Shown here: positions 35,072 through 43,342 of the stretch, piece by piece
Position numbering within the stretch: the first letter of the stretch is position 1
Layout: every line of letters begins with the position of its first letter
From: Prochlorococcus sp. AG-347-E23
GTDB taxonomy: Bacteria; Cyanobacteriota; Cyanobacteriia; PCC-6307; Cyanobiaceae
Length of the DNA stretch: 47,240 bases
Direction: 5' to 3'
Assembly (NCBI GenBank): GCA_003281685.1
Contig: QCBH01000013.1
Span: 1-47,240, forward strand
Translations under genes and position numbers: made by a program
The notes under the pieces: generated by a model
Seen by the model: the letters and a program-made list of their open reading frames with translations, nothing else
What the model was told of the DNA's origin: nothing
Database searches by the model: none

Positions 35072-36817
35072 ATGAAAAATTTAAAAATAAAAGTTATATC
35101 TAAATACCTAAGACCTTACAAAAAAGAATTCTTATATGGAGCTTTAGCTCTCTTAATAGTAAATATACTAAGTGTTGTTATACCCTTAGAAGTAAAAAAT
35201 ATAATTGACCAATTACAAAATGGGTTCTCTTCGGATTTTGTTATTTCTAAATCTTTATGGTTAATATTTTTGGCAACTTGTATGGGTTTAATAAGATTAT
35301 TTTCTAGACAGATTGTCTTCGGAATAGGTAGAAAAGTAGAAGTAAATCTTCGTCAAAAACTTTTTGACCATTTACTTATTCAAGATCCAGAATGGATCCA
35401 AAAAAAAGGTAGTGGAGACATTATTAGTAGAGCTACAAGCGATGTTGAAAACATAAGAAGACTTTTAGGTTTTACAGTTTTAAGCTTGTGCAACATTGTC
35501 TTAGCTTATTCATTTACTATTCCTTCAATGTTTTCGATTAATAAAACATTAACAATATCAGCTTTAATGATTTTTCCATTAATCCTTGGAATTGTGAGTC
35601 TATTTGGCGGCAGAATGGTTAATCAAAGAAAAGCTCAACAAGAATCATTATCAAAACTTAGTGATCTAATACAAGAAGATCTATCTGGTATAAGCGCCAT
35701 TAAAATTTATGCCCAAGAGAATTCTGAGAAAAAAGAATTTAACATATATAATGATGCCTATCGAAATTCAGCGATAAAACTTGCAAGAACAGCGAGTACA
35801 CTGTTCCCTTTGTTACAAGGGATTTCCTCAATTTCATTATTGATTTTATTGTCATTAGGAACTTTTCAATTAGAAAGTGGATTTATTTCTATAGGTGGTT
35901 TAGTTGCTTTGATTCTTTATGTAGAAAGACTTGTCTTCCCAACAGCTCTATTAGGTTTTACCTTAAATACTTTTCAACTTGGTCAAGTAAGTTTAGATCG
36001 TGTTGAAGAAATCTTTCAGAACAATCCAAATATTGTAGATAGAGCGGACACTAAATTTTTAAATAGAAAGGTTAAAGGATTATTAGAAGCAAAAAATTTA
36101 ACGATAAGATATCCGGGATCAAAATTTAATTCATTAAATGGTCTCAATTTTATAATTTATCCTGGAGAACTTATTGCAATAGTTGGCCCTGTAGGTTGCG
36201 GCAAGACAACACTAGCAAAGTCTCTAGGAAGAACAATTGAAATACCAGACAATCAATTATTTTTAGATGAAATTGATATAAAAACTTTAAAATTAAGTGA
36301 TCTTAGAAAAAATATTTCAATCGTTCCTCAAGAAGCATTCTTATTTACTTCTACAATCTCAGAAAACCTAAGTTTTGGAGAACCAAAAGCCTCTAAATTT
36401 CTTGTTAAAGAAAGCGCTACAAAAGCTGGATTAATTGATGATATCAATAGTTTTCCTCAAAAGTTTAAGACTATTGTTGGTGAAAGAGGTATTACATTAA
36501 GTGGTGGACAAAGGCAAAGAACTGCACTAGGAAGAGCACTACTTGTTGATTCTCCTATTGTTGTTCTTGATGATGCTTTAGCTAGCGTAGATAATAAAAC
36601 AGCAGCAAAAATAATAGATGAAATGAGTGATAGAAGTAATAAAACAATCATAATGATTAGTCACCAACTTTCTGTTGCCGCTACTTGTGATAGAGTTTTA
36701 GTAATGGATAAAGGGGAAATAGTACAAGAAGGCAAACATAAAGACTTAGTAAAAGATAATGGGTTGTATAAACAACTTTGGGAAAGAGAACTAGCTACCA
36801 GGATAGTTAAGAGCTAA
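35072..36817 (+). CDS. ABC exporter, fused membrane and ATPase domains
   Basis: A 581-aa half-transporter of the MsbA/MdlB type. The N-terminal ~320 residues hold six membrane helices; the ATPase domain has Walker A GPVGCGKTT (about residue 372), the Q-loop VPQEAFLFTSTI, the signature LSGGQRQR, Walker B VVLDDALASVD (about residue 497-505) and the H-loop His in MISHQLS. The residue after the Walker B Asp is Asp rather than the usual catalytic Glu, a feature of degenerate sites in heterodimeric exporters. The substrate is unknown; lipid or drug-type export is plausible. msrA begins 50 nt after it. Confidence 0.92.
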   Translation: MKNLKIKVISKYLRPYKKEFLYGALALLIVNILSVVIPLEVKNIIDQLQNGFSSDFVISKSLWLIFLATCMGLIRLFSRQIVFGIGRKVEVNLRQKLFDHLLIQDPEWIQKKGSGDIISRATSDVENIRRLLGFTVLSLCNIVLAYSFTIPSMFSINKTLTISALMIFPLILGIVSLFGGRMVNQRKAQQESLSKLSDLIQEDLSGISAIKIYAQENSEKKEFNIYNDAYRNSAIKLARTASTLFPLLQGISSISLLILLSLGTFQLESGFISIGGLVALILYVERLVFPTALLGFTLNTFQLGQVSLDRVEEIFQNNPNIVDRADTKFLNRKVKGLLEAKNLTIRYPGSKFNSLNGLNFIIYPGELIAIVGPVGCGKTTLAKSLGRTIEIPDNQLFLDEIDIKTLKLSDLRKNISIVPQEAFLFTSTISENLSFGEPKASKFLVKESATKAGLIDDINSFPQKFKTIVGERGITLSGGQRQRTALGRALLVDSPIVVLDDALASVDNKTAAKIIDEMSDRSNKTIIMISHQLSVAATCDRVLVMDKGEIVQEGKHKDLVKDNGLYKQLWERELATRIVKS

Positions 36818-36830
36818 AAGTAAAATTTTT

Positions 36831-36857
36831 TACTTATAATTTTACAAACTATAAGTA
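36831..36857. repeat. Inverted repeat in the ABC transporter-msrA gap
   Basis: TACTTATA (36831-36838) and TATAAGTA (36850-36857) form an 8-bp inverted repeat with an 11-nt loop. There is no T-tract after it on the plus strand, so it is not a standard terminator. It lies 11 nt before the msrA ATG and could be an operator or a translation-affecting hairpin, or chance. Confidence 0.4.
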
Positions 36858-36867
36858 GGATTAGATT

Positions 36868-37596
36868 ATGTTTAAATTCCTGAAAAACATTATGAATAAT
36901 GAGGAGGTAAATTTAACTAATGATGCTTATTCATTACATAGAATATTAAAAACAGATATCGAAAAAGATCCTAATGTAGAAGAAGATGAAATAATTTTTG
37001 GATGTGGTTGTTTCTGGGGTGCTGAAAAATGTTTTTGGAAACTTCCTGGAGTTATCACAACATCTGTAGGTTATGCTGGAGGAGAAAAAAACAATCCAAC
37101 TTATTATGAAGTATGTTCAGGCTTAACTGGTCATGCAGAAGTTGTAAGAGTTATATGGGATAAAAGGGAAATTGATGTAAGTGATTTATTAAAAATGTTT
37201 TGGGAATGTCATGACCCTACTCAAAAAAACAGACAAGGTAATGATATGGGAACACAATATAGATCAGCAATATATTACAAAAATGAAAATAATATTAAAA
37301 CTATATTAGCCAGTAAGGAACAATATCAAACGGAACTAAGCAAAAAAAATCTTGGTTTCATTGAAACGGAAATAAAAATGATTGATTCATATTTTTATGC
37401 TGAACAATACCATCAACAATATCTTGCTTCAGCTGGAAGCAGGCAGTATTGTTCGGCTGCACCTACAAAAGTTAAGTTAGGAGTTTTTACTGGAAGCAAC
37501 TATAAATTAGAAGACCATATATGGGAAAACTTTAATTGGGAAGTTGAAAAGTGTGTATTGAGATCTGATAACAATCCTATAAAGAATAACATTTAA
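36868..37596 (+). CDS. msrA: Peptide methionine sulfoxide reductase MsrA
   Basis: Repairs oxidised methionine (S-sulfoxide) in proteins. The catalytic motif is FGCGCFWGAEKCFW with Cys48 in GCFWG; GYAGGEKNNPTYYEVCSGLTGHAEVV and AEQYHQQYL are family signatures, and YCSAAPTKV near the C-terminus supplies possible resolving Cys. The protein is 242 aa, with about 40 residues before the catalytic domain and about 30 after it that have no clear match. No signal peptide, so cytoplasmic. It precedes the tRNA gene on the same strand. Confidence 0.95.
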   Translation: MFKFLKNIMNNEEVNLTNDAYSLHRILKTDIEKDPNVEEDEIIFGCGCFWGAEKCFWKLPGVITTSVGYAGGEKNNPTYYEVCSGLTGHAEVVRVIWDKREIDVSDLLKMFWECHDPTQKNRQGNDMGTQYRSAIYYKNENNIKTILASKEQYQTELSKKNLGFIETEIKMIDSYFYAEQYHQQYLASAGSRQYCSAAPTKVKLGVFTGSNYKLEDHIWENFNWEVEKCVLRSDNNPIKNNI

Positions 37597-37623
37597 ATCC
37601 ATCAAATCTTTATAGTAAAGGCA

Positions 37624-37697
37624 CGGGGCGTAGCGCAGTTTGGTAGCGCACCACTTTGGGGTAGTGGGGGTCGTGGGTTCAAATCCCGCCGTTCCGA
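37624..37697 (+). tRNA. tRNA-Pro (GGG)
   Basis: A complete 74-nt cloverleaf. Acceptor arms CGGGGCG and CGTTCCG pair with two G-U pairs; D-arm GCGC-AGTTTGGTA-GCGC; anticodon arm CCACT-TTGGGGT-AGTGG with GGG at positions 34-36; T-arm GTGGG-TTCAAAT-CCCGC; discriminator A. The CCA end is not encoded. With G34 it would read CCC and CCU proline codons. It is not split or interrupted. Confidence 0.95.
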
Positions 37698-37850
37698 TTA
37701 TTTATCGTCTTCATTTATAAGCGATTTGTATAGTTTATATGAACTTATGCCTACTGCTATAAATGTAAAAGTAGAAAAAAAAGCTAAAACCAATATAGTT
37801 AGATTTGAAACTTCCACTTCACCTAATTGAAAAGATATAAAAATGTTCAT
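37698..37850 (-). CDS. 50-aa single-pass membrane protein next to tRNA-Pro
   Basis: Short minus-strand gene whose TAA stop begins at the very next base after the tRNA on the other strand. The protein starts MNIFISFQLGEVEVSN, has one hydrophobic helix (LTILVLAFFSTFTFIAVGI) and a polar tail SSYKLYKSLINEDDK. The layout, an acidic N-terminal segment then one helix and a charged tail, recalls very small subunits of thylakoid complexes, but I cannot name it. The intact frame fills the gap between uppP (58 nt upstream) and the tRNA exactly, which supports it being real. Confidence 0.6.
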   Translation of the reverse strand: MNIFISFQLGEVEVSNLTILVLAFFSTFTFIAVGISSYKLYKSLINEDDK

Positions 37851-37908
37851 TAAAAAGAATTTTTTTTTAAAACCTTAACACAATTGCAAAAAATTTTTTT
37901 AAATTAAA

Positions 37909-38709
37909 TTATAAATTCAAAAGAATTACCATACCAAAAATTACTCGATAGATGATAAATATTTTCAACCCATTTGATGAAAAATACTTTAATAAGAAAT
38001 CTATTGCTAATAAAGAGGACAAAAATGTCGTAATAAGACCAACAAAAAGAGGGAAAAAACCTAATGCAAAAAAATCATTAAAAGAAGAAATAAACTCAAC
38101 AATCGCAGCAAGAGAAATAGCTGGCATCCCTAAAAGAAAAGAAAATTTCGCAGCATCGCCTCTTTCCCATCCTGATATTAAAGCACTAGAAATAGTGACC
38201 CCCGATCTTGAAACACCAGGAAAAATTGCAAATGCTTGAAAGAAACCTATAAAAAAGCTATTTGAATAATTATGGTTTTTAATATTAATAGAACCTCTTC
38301 TCGAACTATCTGCCAAGTACATAAAAAAAGCCATTAGAAATGAGACCAATGCTATTGATAAATTTGAACGAAGAACGTTTTCAAAAAAAGAAGGGATAAA
38401 TATTTTTATACTCCCACCAAGCAAAACAATAGGTATAGTACCAATTAAAATAGACCTTAGTAATCTTTCATGTAAGAGATATTCAAGAAATTTTTTCGAA
38501 GATTGACTTCTGAAATTAAAAACATCATTCCTAAAATACCAAGCTATTGCTAGAACACTTCCAAGTTGAATAGTAGCGGACAAAGATGCTCCAGGATCAT
38601 CAATCCCAAAAAAAAGAGATATAACTTTTAAATGAGCTGTACTACTTACAGGGATAAATTCCGTCAACCCTTGAATTAATCCATAAAAAACAAATTTTAA
38701 ATATTCCAA
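37909..38709 (-). CDS. uppP: Undecaprenyl-diphosphatase
   Basis: Integral membrane phosphatase (BacA/UppP) that regenerates the lipid carrier undecaprenyl phosphate for peptidoglycan and surface polysaccharide synthesis. Both active-site motifs are present: GLIQGLTEFIPVSSTAHL (about residues 11-28) and FPGVSRSGVTISSALISGWERG (about 163-185). The 266-aa protein is rich in membrane helices and normal length. It starts at the first ATG, 67 nt from the divergent secreted-protein gene. Confidence 0.96.
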   Translation of the reverse strand: MEYLKFVFYGLIQGLTEFIPVSSTAHLKVISLFFGIDDPGASLSATIQLGSVLAIAWYFRNDVFNFRSQSSKKFLEYLLHERLLRSILIGTIPIVLLGGSIKIFIPSFFENVLRSNLSIALVSFLMAFFMYLADSSRRGSINIKNHNYSNSFFIGFFQAFAIFPGVSRSGVTISSALISGWERGDAAKFSFLLGMPAISLAAIVEFISSFNDFFALGFFPLFVGLITTFLSSLLAIDFLLKYFSSNGLKIFIIYRVIFGMVILLNL

Positions 38710-38776
38710 AAATTATTAAATTACCTAATTAATTAATAGCAATTTACATTTAAAAATTAAAAGCTAGTATAGAAAA

Positions 38777-39049
38777 ATGAAAAAAAAATCTATTTTAATA
38801 TTATTTTTTCTTTTTTCCTTAATCTTTTCTGGTTCTGCGAAAGCTAACTATTGGTTAATAATTGGAACTTATAGACAGGGGCCTGGAGGAAGGCCAGAGG
38901 TTAGTGGAATAACAAGTCCTTCCTTACATTCGATTCCAATGAAAGATTTAGATACATGTAATAAGGCAGGAGAAAAAATTAGTAATGAAATATATAAACC
39001 AGTTTGGCAATTTGATAGTAGATGGACTTGTGTATTTAGAGGTGATTAG
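38777..39049 (+). CDS. Small secreted protein of unknown function
   Basis: A 90-aa protein with a classical signal peptide (MKKKSILILFFLFSLIFSGS followed by AKA, cleavage likely after AKA). The mature ~65 residues contain two Cys (DTCNKAG and RWTCVFRGD), probably disulfide-bonded, and a YWLIIGTYRQGPGG start. No family is recognised, though short secreted proteins of this form recur in picocyanobacteria. It is divergent from uppP. Confidence 0.72.
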   Translation: MKKKSILILFFLFSLIFSGSAKANYWLIIGTYRQGPGGRPEVSGITSPSLHSIPMKDLDTCNKAGEKISNEIYKPVWQFDSRWTCVFRGD

Positions 39050-39057
39050 TATTAAAG

Positions 39058-39192
39058 TTACCTTTTAACATCGTGGGCACAACCATCTCCTTTATAGTTT
39101 TCACTCTCGTAAAAATCGTTTTTTGTCCCAAAATAAACTGTTAATAAAACGAAAGGTAGGCTTAATATAAATAAAATAGTTGTTAAATCCAT
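39058..39192 (-). CDS. 44-aa membrane microprotein
   Basis: Minus-strand frame found in the 414-nt stretch between the secreted protein and DUF1830 genes. It starts MDLTTILFILSLPFVLLTVY, a single hydrophobic helix, followed by a polar tail with NDFYESENYKGDGCAHDVKR. The tail is ordered-looking and atypical of random sequence. I think similar proteins exist in other Prochlorococcus genomes, but that is recall. Function unknown; probably a thylakoid or inner-membrane microprotein. The 3' end lies 8 nt from the convergent secreted-protein gene. Confidence 0.62.
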   Translation of the reverse strand: MDLTTILFILSLPFVLLTVYFGTKNDFYESENYKGDGCAHDVKR

Positions 39193-39248
39193 AGTGTTAA
39201 CTTATTCAATAAGGTTATGAAAAATTGCAATTTTTTATTAACTCATGT

Positions 39249-39374
39249 TTAATAATCTGTGGGTCCTTTAATACCAAGATAGAAGAAAGCACCTAAACCA
39301 ACTAAAAGTAAAACTCCAGCAATAGCTGCAGAAGGAACGAAACCTCCTATGGCAAAGGAAGAAAAATAATACAT
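39249..39374 (-). CDS. 41-aa membrane microprotein
   Basis: Minus-strand frame just upstream of the 44-aa gene (56-nt gap). It reads MYYFSSFAIGGFVPSAAIAG, then LLLVGLGAFFYLGIKGPTDY and a stop. One long glycine-rich hydrophobic helix with a short polar C-terminus is the classic form of tiny photosystem, cytochrome b6f or NDH-1 subunits, though I cannot match it to a named one. The codon pattern (many GGT, GCT, GTT) looks coding. The remaining sequence between 39375 and 39463 is AT-rich with nothing I can identify. Confidence 0.62.
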   Translation of the reverse strand: MYYFSSFAIGGFVPSAAIAGVLLLVGLGAFFYLGIKGPTDY

Positions 39375-39463
39375 TTATAAAACTAAAACTAGTTTGATAA
39401 TATCAATAAAAACTTAGTATTTGTAAAAAATTTTGACTCGAAGACAATTAGATAATATCTGTT

Positions 39464-39691
39464 CTACGCCACTAAAGTCGAATCTTCGTTATCAGCAGAA
39501 ATTCTTATTCTCTCTTCCAACTTAGGGCCATATAATTCATTTCCCCAAATTTCAACTCTTGAATCATTTGGGGCCTTAAAAGTAAGAATGTCAGTTGGGA
39601 ATAAAACTCTTTCTAAGAAAAAATTTGATGGACCAATACATCTCAAAACAACCATCCTACAGCCTTCATTTTTGTAAGAAAACTCAACCAT
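39464..39691 (-). CDS. DUF1830 cyanobacterial protein
   Basis: A 75-aa soluble protein matching DUF1830: C-x-x-x-VLRCIGPSNFFLERVLFPTDILTFKAPNDSRVEIWG is the family core, with the aromatic-ERV-x-FP motif at residues 25-32. The family is confined to cyanobacteria and has no known function. It starts with ATG and stands alone on the minus strand between the microproteins and the glycerate kinase gene. Confidence 0.8.
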   Translation of the reverse strand: MVEFSYKNEGCRMVVLRCIGPSNFFLERVLFPTDILTFKAPNDSRVEIWGNELYGPKLEERIRISADNEDSTLVA

Positions 39692-39782
39692 CCCTAAGAA
39701 ACAAAATATTAATAATTAAACACTATTAAGAGCTGAAAAAAATGTATAAAAAATTACTGAAAAAAAAGAAATTTAAAAAATG

Positions 39783-40727
39783 CTACTCATTCAATCCAGC
39801 CTGAACCAAATTTCTTTCTTGATCAATTAATAAAAGCGCGTAGGATTTTATAACATCAAAGCTTTTATGAGGAATTGAGACATTAAGCATTCTCAAGAAA
39901 TTAGATAATTTTTCATCTATAAGGGCGTTACCTTTCTGTAAAAACATTTCTTTTTCCTGGTTTGTTTTCCATATATTCATGTATTCAATTTCTAATGGCT
40001 TTAAGTGCCAAATATTGTCTATTAAAGTCCAAACATCTAAATATTCGTTTAGGTTATTTTGAATTTTTAATACATAAGATGATTCATCAAGACTCAAATT
40101 TGTTGTATTTATGGGTTGATCAATTATGTCAATAGAATAAGGTTTAATTCCCAAAAACCATCCCTCAAGAATTAATAAATCAGGATTATCTAATCTCCAA
40201 TGAGATCTATCTCCTAAACCATTTCTTAAAGATTTATCGAAAACTGGTACATTTAATTCTCCATTTATCTTCCAATTTAATAATTTTTCATACATTAATT
40301 TTACTGAGTGACTTCCAGGAAACCCTCTTGAAACATTCCAAGGGTTATTCTTAATTGCTAATTTCATTTCATTTGACGGGAGATAAAAGTCGTCAATTGA
40401 AATGACTGCAATTTTGAAGTTTAATTTTAACGATATAGCTTCGAGCCATTTACCTAGTGTTGTTTTACCTGTACCAGGCAGAGCTGAGATTCCAATAATT
40501 TTTCTATCAGTAAAATTATTTTGAAATTTATAAGCCTGAGATAAAAGAGGTAGAGCCAAACCCCAAATCCAATCATCATTTACTTTATTGTTCCAATATT
40601 GATCAATTGAAAGAATGTTTCTTTTATTATTCCAAAAATTGAACCAATCATCCAAGGATTCCCAACCAATATCAATAATTAATTTTTCAAATTTATCAAG
40701 AGGAAAATTAATATCTAAATCTTTCAT
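39783..40727 (-). CDS. D-glycerate kinase (plant/cyanobacterial GLYK type)
   Basis: P-loop kinase that phosphorylates D-glycerate, the last step of photorespiration in plants and cyanobacteria. The Walker A motif is GISALPGTGKTTLGKWL (Lys88); VISIDDFYLPSNEM and FPGSHSVKLMYEKLL and ILEGWFLGIKP are family segments. Length 314 aa is usual. It is the last gene of a three-gene unit with the GpgP-like phosphatase (4-nt gap) and the GH13 phosphorylase. In this setting its glycerate may come from glucosylglycerate breakdown as well as photorespiration. Enzyme family confident; the product (3- or 2-phosphoglycerate) is from family knowledge. Confidence 0.9.
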   Translation of the reverse strand: MKDLDINFPLDKFEKLIIDIGWESLDDWFNFWNNKRNILSIDQYWNNKVNDDWIWGLALPLLSQAYKFQNNFTDRKIIGISALPGTGKTTLGKWLEAISLKLNFKIAVISIDDFYLPSNEMKLAIKNNPWNVSRGFPGSHSVKLMYEKLLNWKINGELNVPVFDKSLRNGLGDRSHWRLDNPDLLILEGWFLGIKPYSIDIIDQPINTTNLSLDESSYVLKIQNNLNEYLDVWTLIDNIWHLKPLEIEYMNIWKTNQEKEMFLQKGNALIDEKLSNFLRMLNVSIPHKSFDVIKSYALLLIDQERNLVQAGLNE

Positions 40728-40731
40728 CTTT

Positions 40732-41529
40732 CTAACTTATTTCTCGCTTATTTATTAATTTATTGATTTCATTTTTCCACCCATATCCATTTGGTGCAGA
40801 AGCCAAAGTAAATTCCAAATCTTTTAATTGATCTAGTAAATTTAAGTTAGGTCCCTCTATTCCAGGAATTACTATTTTAATATCTGAGTTTAAAAGTAGA
40901 GGCAAATCATTTGGAGAATCGCCTAGACCTATAATTTCAATATTATGAACATTTGAATATTCTTTAAGAGCATTTATTGCTTTCCCTTTATTCGATTTTG
41001 TAGATAATAAGTGACTCATTCTATTGCCCTTAAAAATATCAACATTGAATTTTTTACAACAGATATTAATTTTCTCTTCTAAATAACTTGGCGGATTTAA
41101 AAAAGGCATGCTCCAGTGTCTATCACGCATTAAGTTCAATGAGTTGCCTACTAAACCTGTAAGCTGAGTGGCTTCTTGATCAGTGAGATTATTAAGAGGT
41201 GTAAGTTTATAATCAATTTCTTTAGAAATAAAATTTAAGATTTCTTCAAGAGATTCGTATTTTATTCCAAGAATAATTTCTCCATTTACTCTTTTAAGAG
41301 ATTCACCATATATTGCCGCACCATTCTCAACAATATAAGGATCCGTCAAGTTAAGTTCCTTTCTAATAACTTTTACTTCAGAAGCGGTTTTGCTTGTACA
41401 AAGAATTACGGGTATAGATAATTTTTGTAGTTTTTTTATAGTTTCTTTAGCAGGTGATAAATCATATGAGTGATCCATTAAAGTACCATCTACATCACTT
41501 ACTACCCAAATAGAAGAATTTTCTATCAT
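40732..41529 (-). CDS. gpgP: Glucosyl-3-phosphoglycerate phosphatase, MPGP-family HAD hydrolase
   Basis: HAD-superfamily IIB phosphatase of the mannosyl/glucosyl-3-phosphoglycerate phosphatase family. The nucleophile and acid/base Asp are in SDVDGTLMDHS (Asp12 and Asp14), motif II is LCTSKTASEV, and motif IV is GLGDSPNDLPLL. 265 aa, typical length. The assignment to glucosyl- rather than mannosyl-phosphoglycerate comes from the neighbouring gpgS gene and from characterised cyanobacterial GpgP enzymes. It starts 2 nt after the stop of the GH13 gene. Confidence 0.86.
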   Translation of the reverse strand: MIENSSIWVVSDVDGTLMDHSYDLSPAKETIKKLQKLSIPVILCTSKTASEVKVIRKELNLTDPYIVENGAAIYGESLKRVNGEIILGIKYESLEEILNFISKEIDYKLTPLNNLTDQEATQLTGLVGNSLNLMRDRHWSMPFLNPPSYLEEKINICCKKFNVDIFKGNRMSHLLSTKSNKGKAINALKEYSNVHNIEIIGLGDSPNDLPLLLNSDIKIVIPGIEGPNLNLLDQLKDLEFTLASAPNGYGWKNEINKLINKREIS

Positions 41530-41531
41530 TT

Positions 41532-43292
41532 TTATAAAGCACTAAGCCAAATTACTTGAAAAGGATCAAGACTAATATTTTTGCAGTTGTATTTAGTGGA
41601 TGTTAAAAAATCATGGGTATTAAAATCATTATCAATTATTTTTGGTAGATCATTATCATTCAATTGATAATTAATTTTATTTTCAGTCATATTATGGATT
41701 GCAAAAACAGACTCAGGACCTTTACTTCTTTTGATTACAACAATATCACTTCTACCTTTAGACAAACATTTCATTTGTGAGCAAGGGTGAAATTGCTTTA
41801 ATTCTGATCGGACATCCATAGCATTACGAAGATATTTTAAGTTTTTATTAGCATTAGATTCAGGATTATTTAAAACAGCTGAAAGATTTTCTGATTTAAA
41901 CTTTTCTCTGTTTAGATCTCTTCTTTGACCTGTCATAGAAAAGCTTTTGATATCATTTTCTGAAGCTAGTAATGCTGGCAAATAAAATGCAGGGACCCCT
42001 TTCAAAGCCATTACTAATAATTGACTCAAAATAAATCTCTCATATTGAAATCTTTTAGCATCTCTACTGGAGTCTTCCATTGCACTCCACCAACTAATAT
42101 TCAATTCATAAGGTTTATCATCACCATTTGATAAACGTCTATGACTTACTAATCCTCCTCTTTTCTCACAATTAATTAGTAAATCCTTAATTCTCTGCTC
42201 ATTCATTAAACCCTCAAGAGCTCTTAGCCCAACACCATCGTGCGATGCAGTGAAATTAAATAAAGTAGTATCTTCAGGTAATATGGGCCAATCAAAAATC
42301 CATGAGTTTAGAATATCAGCTCTTGAAGTAATAATTGCCTCTAAGAGAAGAGGAGGCAATGGGAAATTATATGCCATATGGGCTTCATCATCAGGAATGA
42401 GATAAGATAGATTCTCCTTCTGAGGAACATTGGTTTCTGTTATTAAAACGCCATCATCGAGAAGATTATTTAAAAGAACTCTTAAGAGTTTCACAATTGA
42501 ATGTGCTTTAGGTAAATGTAAGCATGTAGTCCCTGATTCCTTCCAAATAAAACCTACAGCATCAAGCCTTAACCATTTAATTCCATTAGATAAATAAGTA
42601 GTAATTAAATTTAAGAACTCAAGAGTCATTTTAGGATTATGCCAATTCAAATCAATTTGATCTGGCCCAAAAGTTGTCCAAACTTGTTTAGGACCATCAT
42701 CAGTATTTATTTGAGAAAACAAAGAGGAACTTCTAGGCCTAACTACATTTGACCAGTCAAGATCTTGGTTCGGTGAAAAAACATTTGATATACCCGGTTC
42801 TTGGAATTTAATAAATTGTTGAACCCATGGGTGAGATGATGAGACATGGTTTAGTACTAAATCAGCCATCAAATCATGATTATTAGAAATTCTTTTGAGA
42901 TCATCCCAACCACCAAATTTTTCTTCTAAGGAATCATAACTTGATACTGCGAAACCTCCATCGCTTGTGGATTTCAGAAAAGGAAGAATATGTACAACTT
43001 TAGAAAGACTGCCAAAATGTTTACTTAACAACTTCCTAAGAGTTGTTAATGTTGCCTCGCCATTTTTATAAATACTATCTGCATAAGTTATCAAAACTGA
43101 ATGAGATTCATTCCACCTTTCCTTATCTCTTATTTCTTCATAAGCAGATTTCTCTGAGAAATCATCTAAAATCTGTAATAATTGGTTTGAAATAAAATTA
43201 ATTTCTTCTGTAGTATGATTTGAATAAATTGTTTTTAACAATTTATCGAGTTTTAATCTATCTAATTTTTTCTTTGAATCAATTTGCTTCAC
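41532..43292 (-). CDS. GH13_18 glycoside phosphorylase, probably glucosylglycerate phosphorylase
   Basis: A 586-aa alpha-amylase-family protein of the sucrose phosphorylase type, often annotated as sucrose phosphorylase. The catalytic residues are visible: nucleophile Asp244 in WLRLDAVGF, acid/base Glu286 in LITETNVPQ, and stabiliser Asp352 in ASHDGVG; DLVLNHVSSSHPW is the calcium-less amylase motif I. About 70-90 residues precede the barrel. Location between gpgS and gpgP-glycerate kinase argues that it phosphorolyses glucosylglycerate to glucose-1-phosphate and glycerate, as shown for GH13_18 members of other bacteria. Sucrose phosphorylase remains the alternative. First gene of the minus-strand unit. 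Confidence 0.87.
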   Translation of the reverse strand: MKQIDSKKKLDRLKLDKLLKTIYSNHTTEEINFISNQLLQILDDFSEKSAYEEIRDKERWNESHSVLITYADSIYKNGEATLTTLRKLLSKHFGSLSKVVHILPFLKSTSDGGFAVSSYDSLEEKFGGWDDLKRISNNHDLMADLVLNHVSSSHPWVQQFIKFQEPGISNVFSPNQDLDWSNVVRPRSSSLFSQINTDDGPKQVWTTFGPDQIDLNWHNPKMTLEFLNLITTYLSNGIKWLRLDAVGFIWKESGTTCLHLPKAHSIVKLLRVLLNNLLDDGVLITETNVPQKENLSYLIPDDEAHMAYNFPLPPLLLEAIITSRADILNSWIFDWPILPEDTTLFNFTASHDGVGLRALEGLMNEQRIKDLLINCEKRGGLVSHRRLSNGDDKPYELNISWWSAMEDSSRDAKRFQYERFILSQLLVMALKGVPAFYLPALLASENDIKSFSMTGQRRDLNREKFKSENLSAVLNNPESNANKNLKYLRNAMDVRSELKQFHPCSQMKCLSKGRSDIVVIKRSKGPESVFAIHNMTENKINYQLNDNDLPKIIDNDFNTHDFLTSTKYNCKNISLDPFQVIWLSAL

Positions 43293-43310
43293 TTTGAAAA
43301 AATCATCGAA

Positions 43311-43320
43311 GTATTAATAC
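43311..43320. promoter_or_regulatory. Palindrome in the gpgS/phosphorylase divergent gap
   Basis: GTATTAATAC is a perfect 10-bp palindrome in the middle of the 50-nt gap between the divergent starts of gpgS and the GH13 gene. It is not an NtcA site (which needs 8 nt between GTA and TAC). It may be an operator or contain overlapping -10 elements; chance is possible. Confidence 0.35.
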
Positions 43321-43342
43321 CATTCTGCACATCAATTAGAAA

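Noticed and set aside
36831..36857. Inverted repeat before msrA as a terminator of the ABC transporter gene
   Set aside because: No T-tract follows it on the plus strand; kept only as an unexplained repeat.
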